From: Thiosocius sp963759055
GTDB taxonomy: Bacteria > Pseudomonadota > Gammaproteobacteria > Chromatiales > Chromatiaceae
Assembly: GCA_963759055.1 (NCBI GenBank)
Contig: CAVWYD010000018.1
Coordinates: forward strand, 62,001-126,000
Length of the DNA stretch: 64,000 nucleotides
Reading direction: 5' to 3'
Part shown: in pieces, positions 63,148-64,000 of the stretch
How positions within the stretch are numbered: position 1 is the stretch's first letter
Layout of the letters: every line of letters starts with the position of its first letter
Notes under the pieces: generated by a model
What the model saw: only the letters and a program-made list of their open reading frames with translations
Database searches by the model: none
What the model was told of the DNA's origin: nothing
Position numbers and translations under genes: made by a program

Positions 63148-64000
63148 TCAGCCGCTGCCGCCAACGATCACCGCGATCCCCGCCGGCGCACTGATACGCC
63201 GGCTGAAGGCATCGCGCACCTGCTCCACGTCGACCGCCGCGAGTTTTCCGGTGATGGTATCCAGCCAGTCCAGGGGATAGTCGTAGAAACCCATCATCGC
63301 GAGATACTCCACGATCTTGCTGTTACTCGAGATCCGCAAGGGGAAACCACCGATCAGGTTCTGCTTGGCGGCCTCGAGTTCCTCTTCACTCGGACCTTCC
63401 TCGACGAAACGGGCCAGGGTGGCACGCATCACCTCCAGGGCCTCGTCCGCCTGCTCGTTCTTGGTCTGCGCGACCATCAGGAAAGGTCCTTGAACGCGCA
63501 TCGGACTGAAGTAGCTGTAGACGCTGTATGACAGACCCCGCTTGTTACGCACCTCTTCGCCGAGGGTCGAGACCAGAGAGCCGCCCCCGAGCACATGATT
63601 GCCGACATACAGCGCCATGTAGTCGGGATCGTGCCGTGCGATACCACTCTGGCCGACGTAGATATGGGTCTGCGAAGAGGGGAACGATTCACGCAGTTCC
63701 CCGCCGCTGACCGCCGGTGCCGAAGGCAGGGCGGGCGCGTGTCGACCGACGGCCAGACCTGCGGTCACCCGTTCGGCAATCTTCTCGGCCGTTTCGCGAT
63801 CGACCGCCCCGACGATGGCGACCACCGCATTGGCCGCCACATAGAAGCGGCGGTGGAAACGTTGCAGATCGTCGCGCCCGATCTTCGCCAGGGAACTCTC
63901 ATCACCGCCCGGGGGGTGCGCGTAGGGGTGGTCCGCGTACAGGGTCTGAAAGAACCTGCGCTTGGCGACACTCGACGGCGACTGCAGACTGCGGCGCAGA
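63148..64000 (-). CDS. M16 family zinc-peptidase-like protein, C-terminal part (5' end outside window)
   Basis: The frame stays open from the window edge (SLAKIGRDDLQRFHRRFYVA visible near 63850) to the stop at 63148. This is the C-terminal half of an insulinase/PqqL-type protein: YVGNHVLGGGSLVSTLGEEV, NKRGLSYSVYSYFSPM (the Arg/Tyr motif), and IGGFPLRISSNSKIVEYLA. The catalytic HxxEH would lie upstream, so activity cannot be judged. In related genomes two M16 genes precede rsmD; one may be an inactive partner. Confidence 0.92.
   Translation of the reverse strand, partial: LRRSLQSPSSVAKRRFFQTLYADHPYAHPPGGDESSLAKIGRDDLQRFHRRFYVAANAVVAIVGAVDRETAEKIAERVTAGLAVGRHAPALPSAPAVSGGELRESFPSSQTHIYVGQSGIARHDPDYMALYVGNHVLGGGSLVSTLGEEVRNKRGLSYSVYSYFSPMRVQGPFLMVAQTKNEQADEALEVMRATLARFVEEGPSEEELEAAKQNLIGGFPLRISSNSKIVEYLAMMGFYDYPLDWLDTITGKLAAVDVEQVRDAFSRRISAPAGIAVIVGGSG

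Overview
The window is a gene-dense, G+C-rich chromosomal segment of a gammaproteobacterium. Nearly every gene is a conserved housekeeping gene, and several blocks recall Pseudomonas gene order: gshB beside a Pil-Chp chemotaxis cluster; tonB-yqgE-ruvX-pyrR-pyrB-pyrC'; pilU-pilT-yggS-proC-yggT-yggU-DUF4426; rpmG-rpmB-radC-coaBC-dut-algC-argB with pyrE and an exoIII/Crc-type gene; and coaD-ferredoxin-rsmD-M16 peptidase. It is not Pseudomonas, because the junctions differ and pyrK, a DUF2189 gene and a periplasmic rhodanese are inserted. An environmental, possibly sulfur-oxidising lineage is a guess. I see no rRNA, tRNA, CRISPR array, phage or insertion sequence.

Layout. 0-7.9 kb: 5' part of transketolase, a redoxin, and the activated-methyl cycle (metK, ahcY behind an S-adenosylhomocysteine riboswitch, metF), then rsmE. 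7.9-17.5 kb, minus strand: pilG-pilH-pilI-pilJ-chpA-chpC, the twitching-motility chemosensory system, without methyltransferase or methylesterase genes. 17.5-18.7 kb: a secreted rhodanese and a small secreted protein. 18.9-26.6 kb, plus strand: gshB, apbE, tonB, yqgE (frameshifted), ruvX, pyrR, pyrB, an inactive dihydroorotase and pyrK. 26.7-31.1 kb, minus strand: a compact three-gene operon of a PstS-like binding domain, a beta-barrel porin and a hybrid histidine kinase, which is the best candidate here for a poorly described system. 31.3-33.5 kb: pilU and pilT. 33.7-38.9 kb: yggS, proC, yggT, yggU (frameshifted), a dynamin-like GTPase and a DUF4426 protein. 38.9-44.8 kb: a TauE-like transporter, ampG (frameshifted), exoIII (frameshifted), pyrE, a second TauE-like transporter, a DUF4124 coiled-coil protein and slmA (frameshifted). 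44.8-51.3 kb: argB, algC (frameshifted), dut, coaBC, radC, rpmB, rpmG. 51.3-59.2 kb: a fatty-acid desaturase, an EAL-HDOD protein, a HyuA-type protein and a four-gene Gld-like ABC operon. 59.2-64 kb: mutM, ggt, ferredoxin, coaD, rsmD and part of an M16 peptidase.

Six conserved genes (yqgE, yggU, ampG, xth, slmA, algC) are each broken by one apparent extra base while both halves remain well conserved. Because all six shifts have the same sign, and one creates a false yggU-GTPase fusion frame, residual sequencing or assembly error is more likely than six independent gene losses. Functionally the window links type IV pilus retraction (PilT, PilU) with its Pil-Chp control and a TonB of the kind linked to twitching, plus pyrimidine synthesis, the SAM cycle, CoA synthesis and ribosome maturation.
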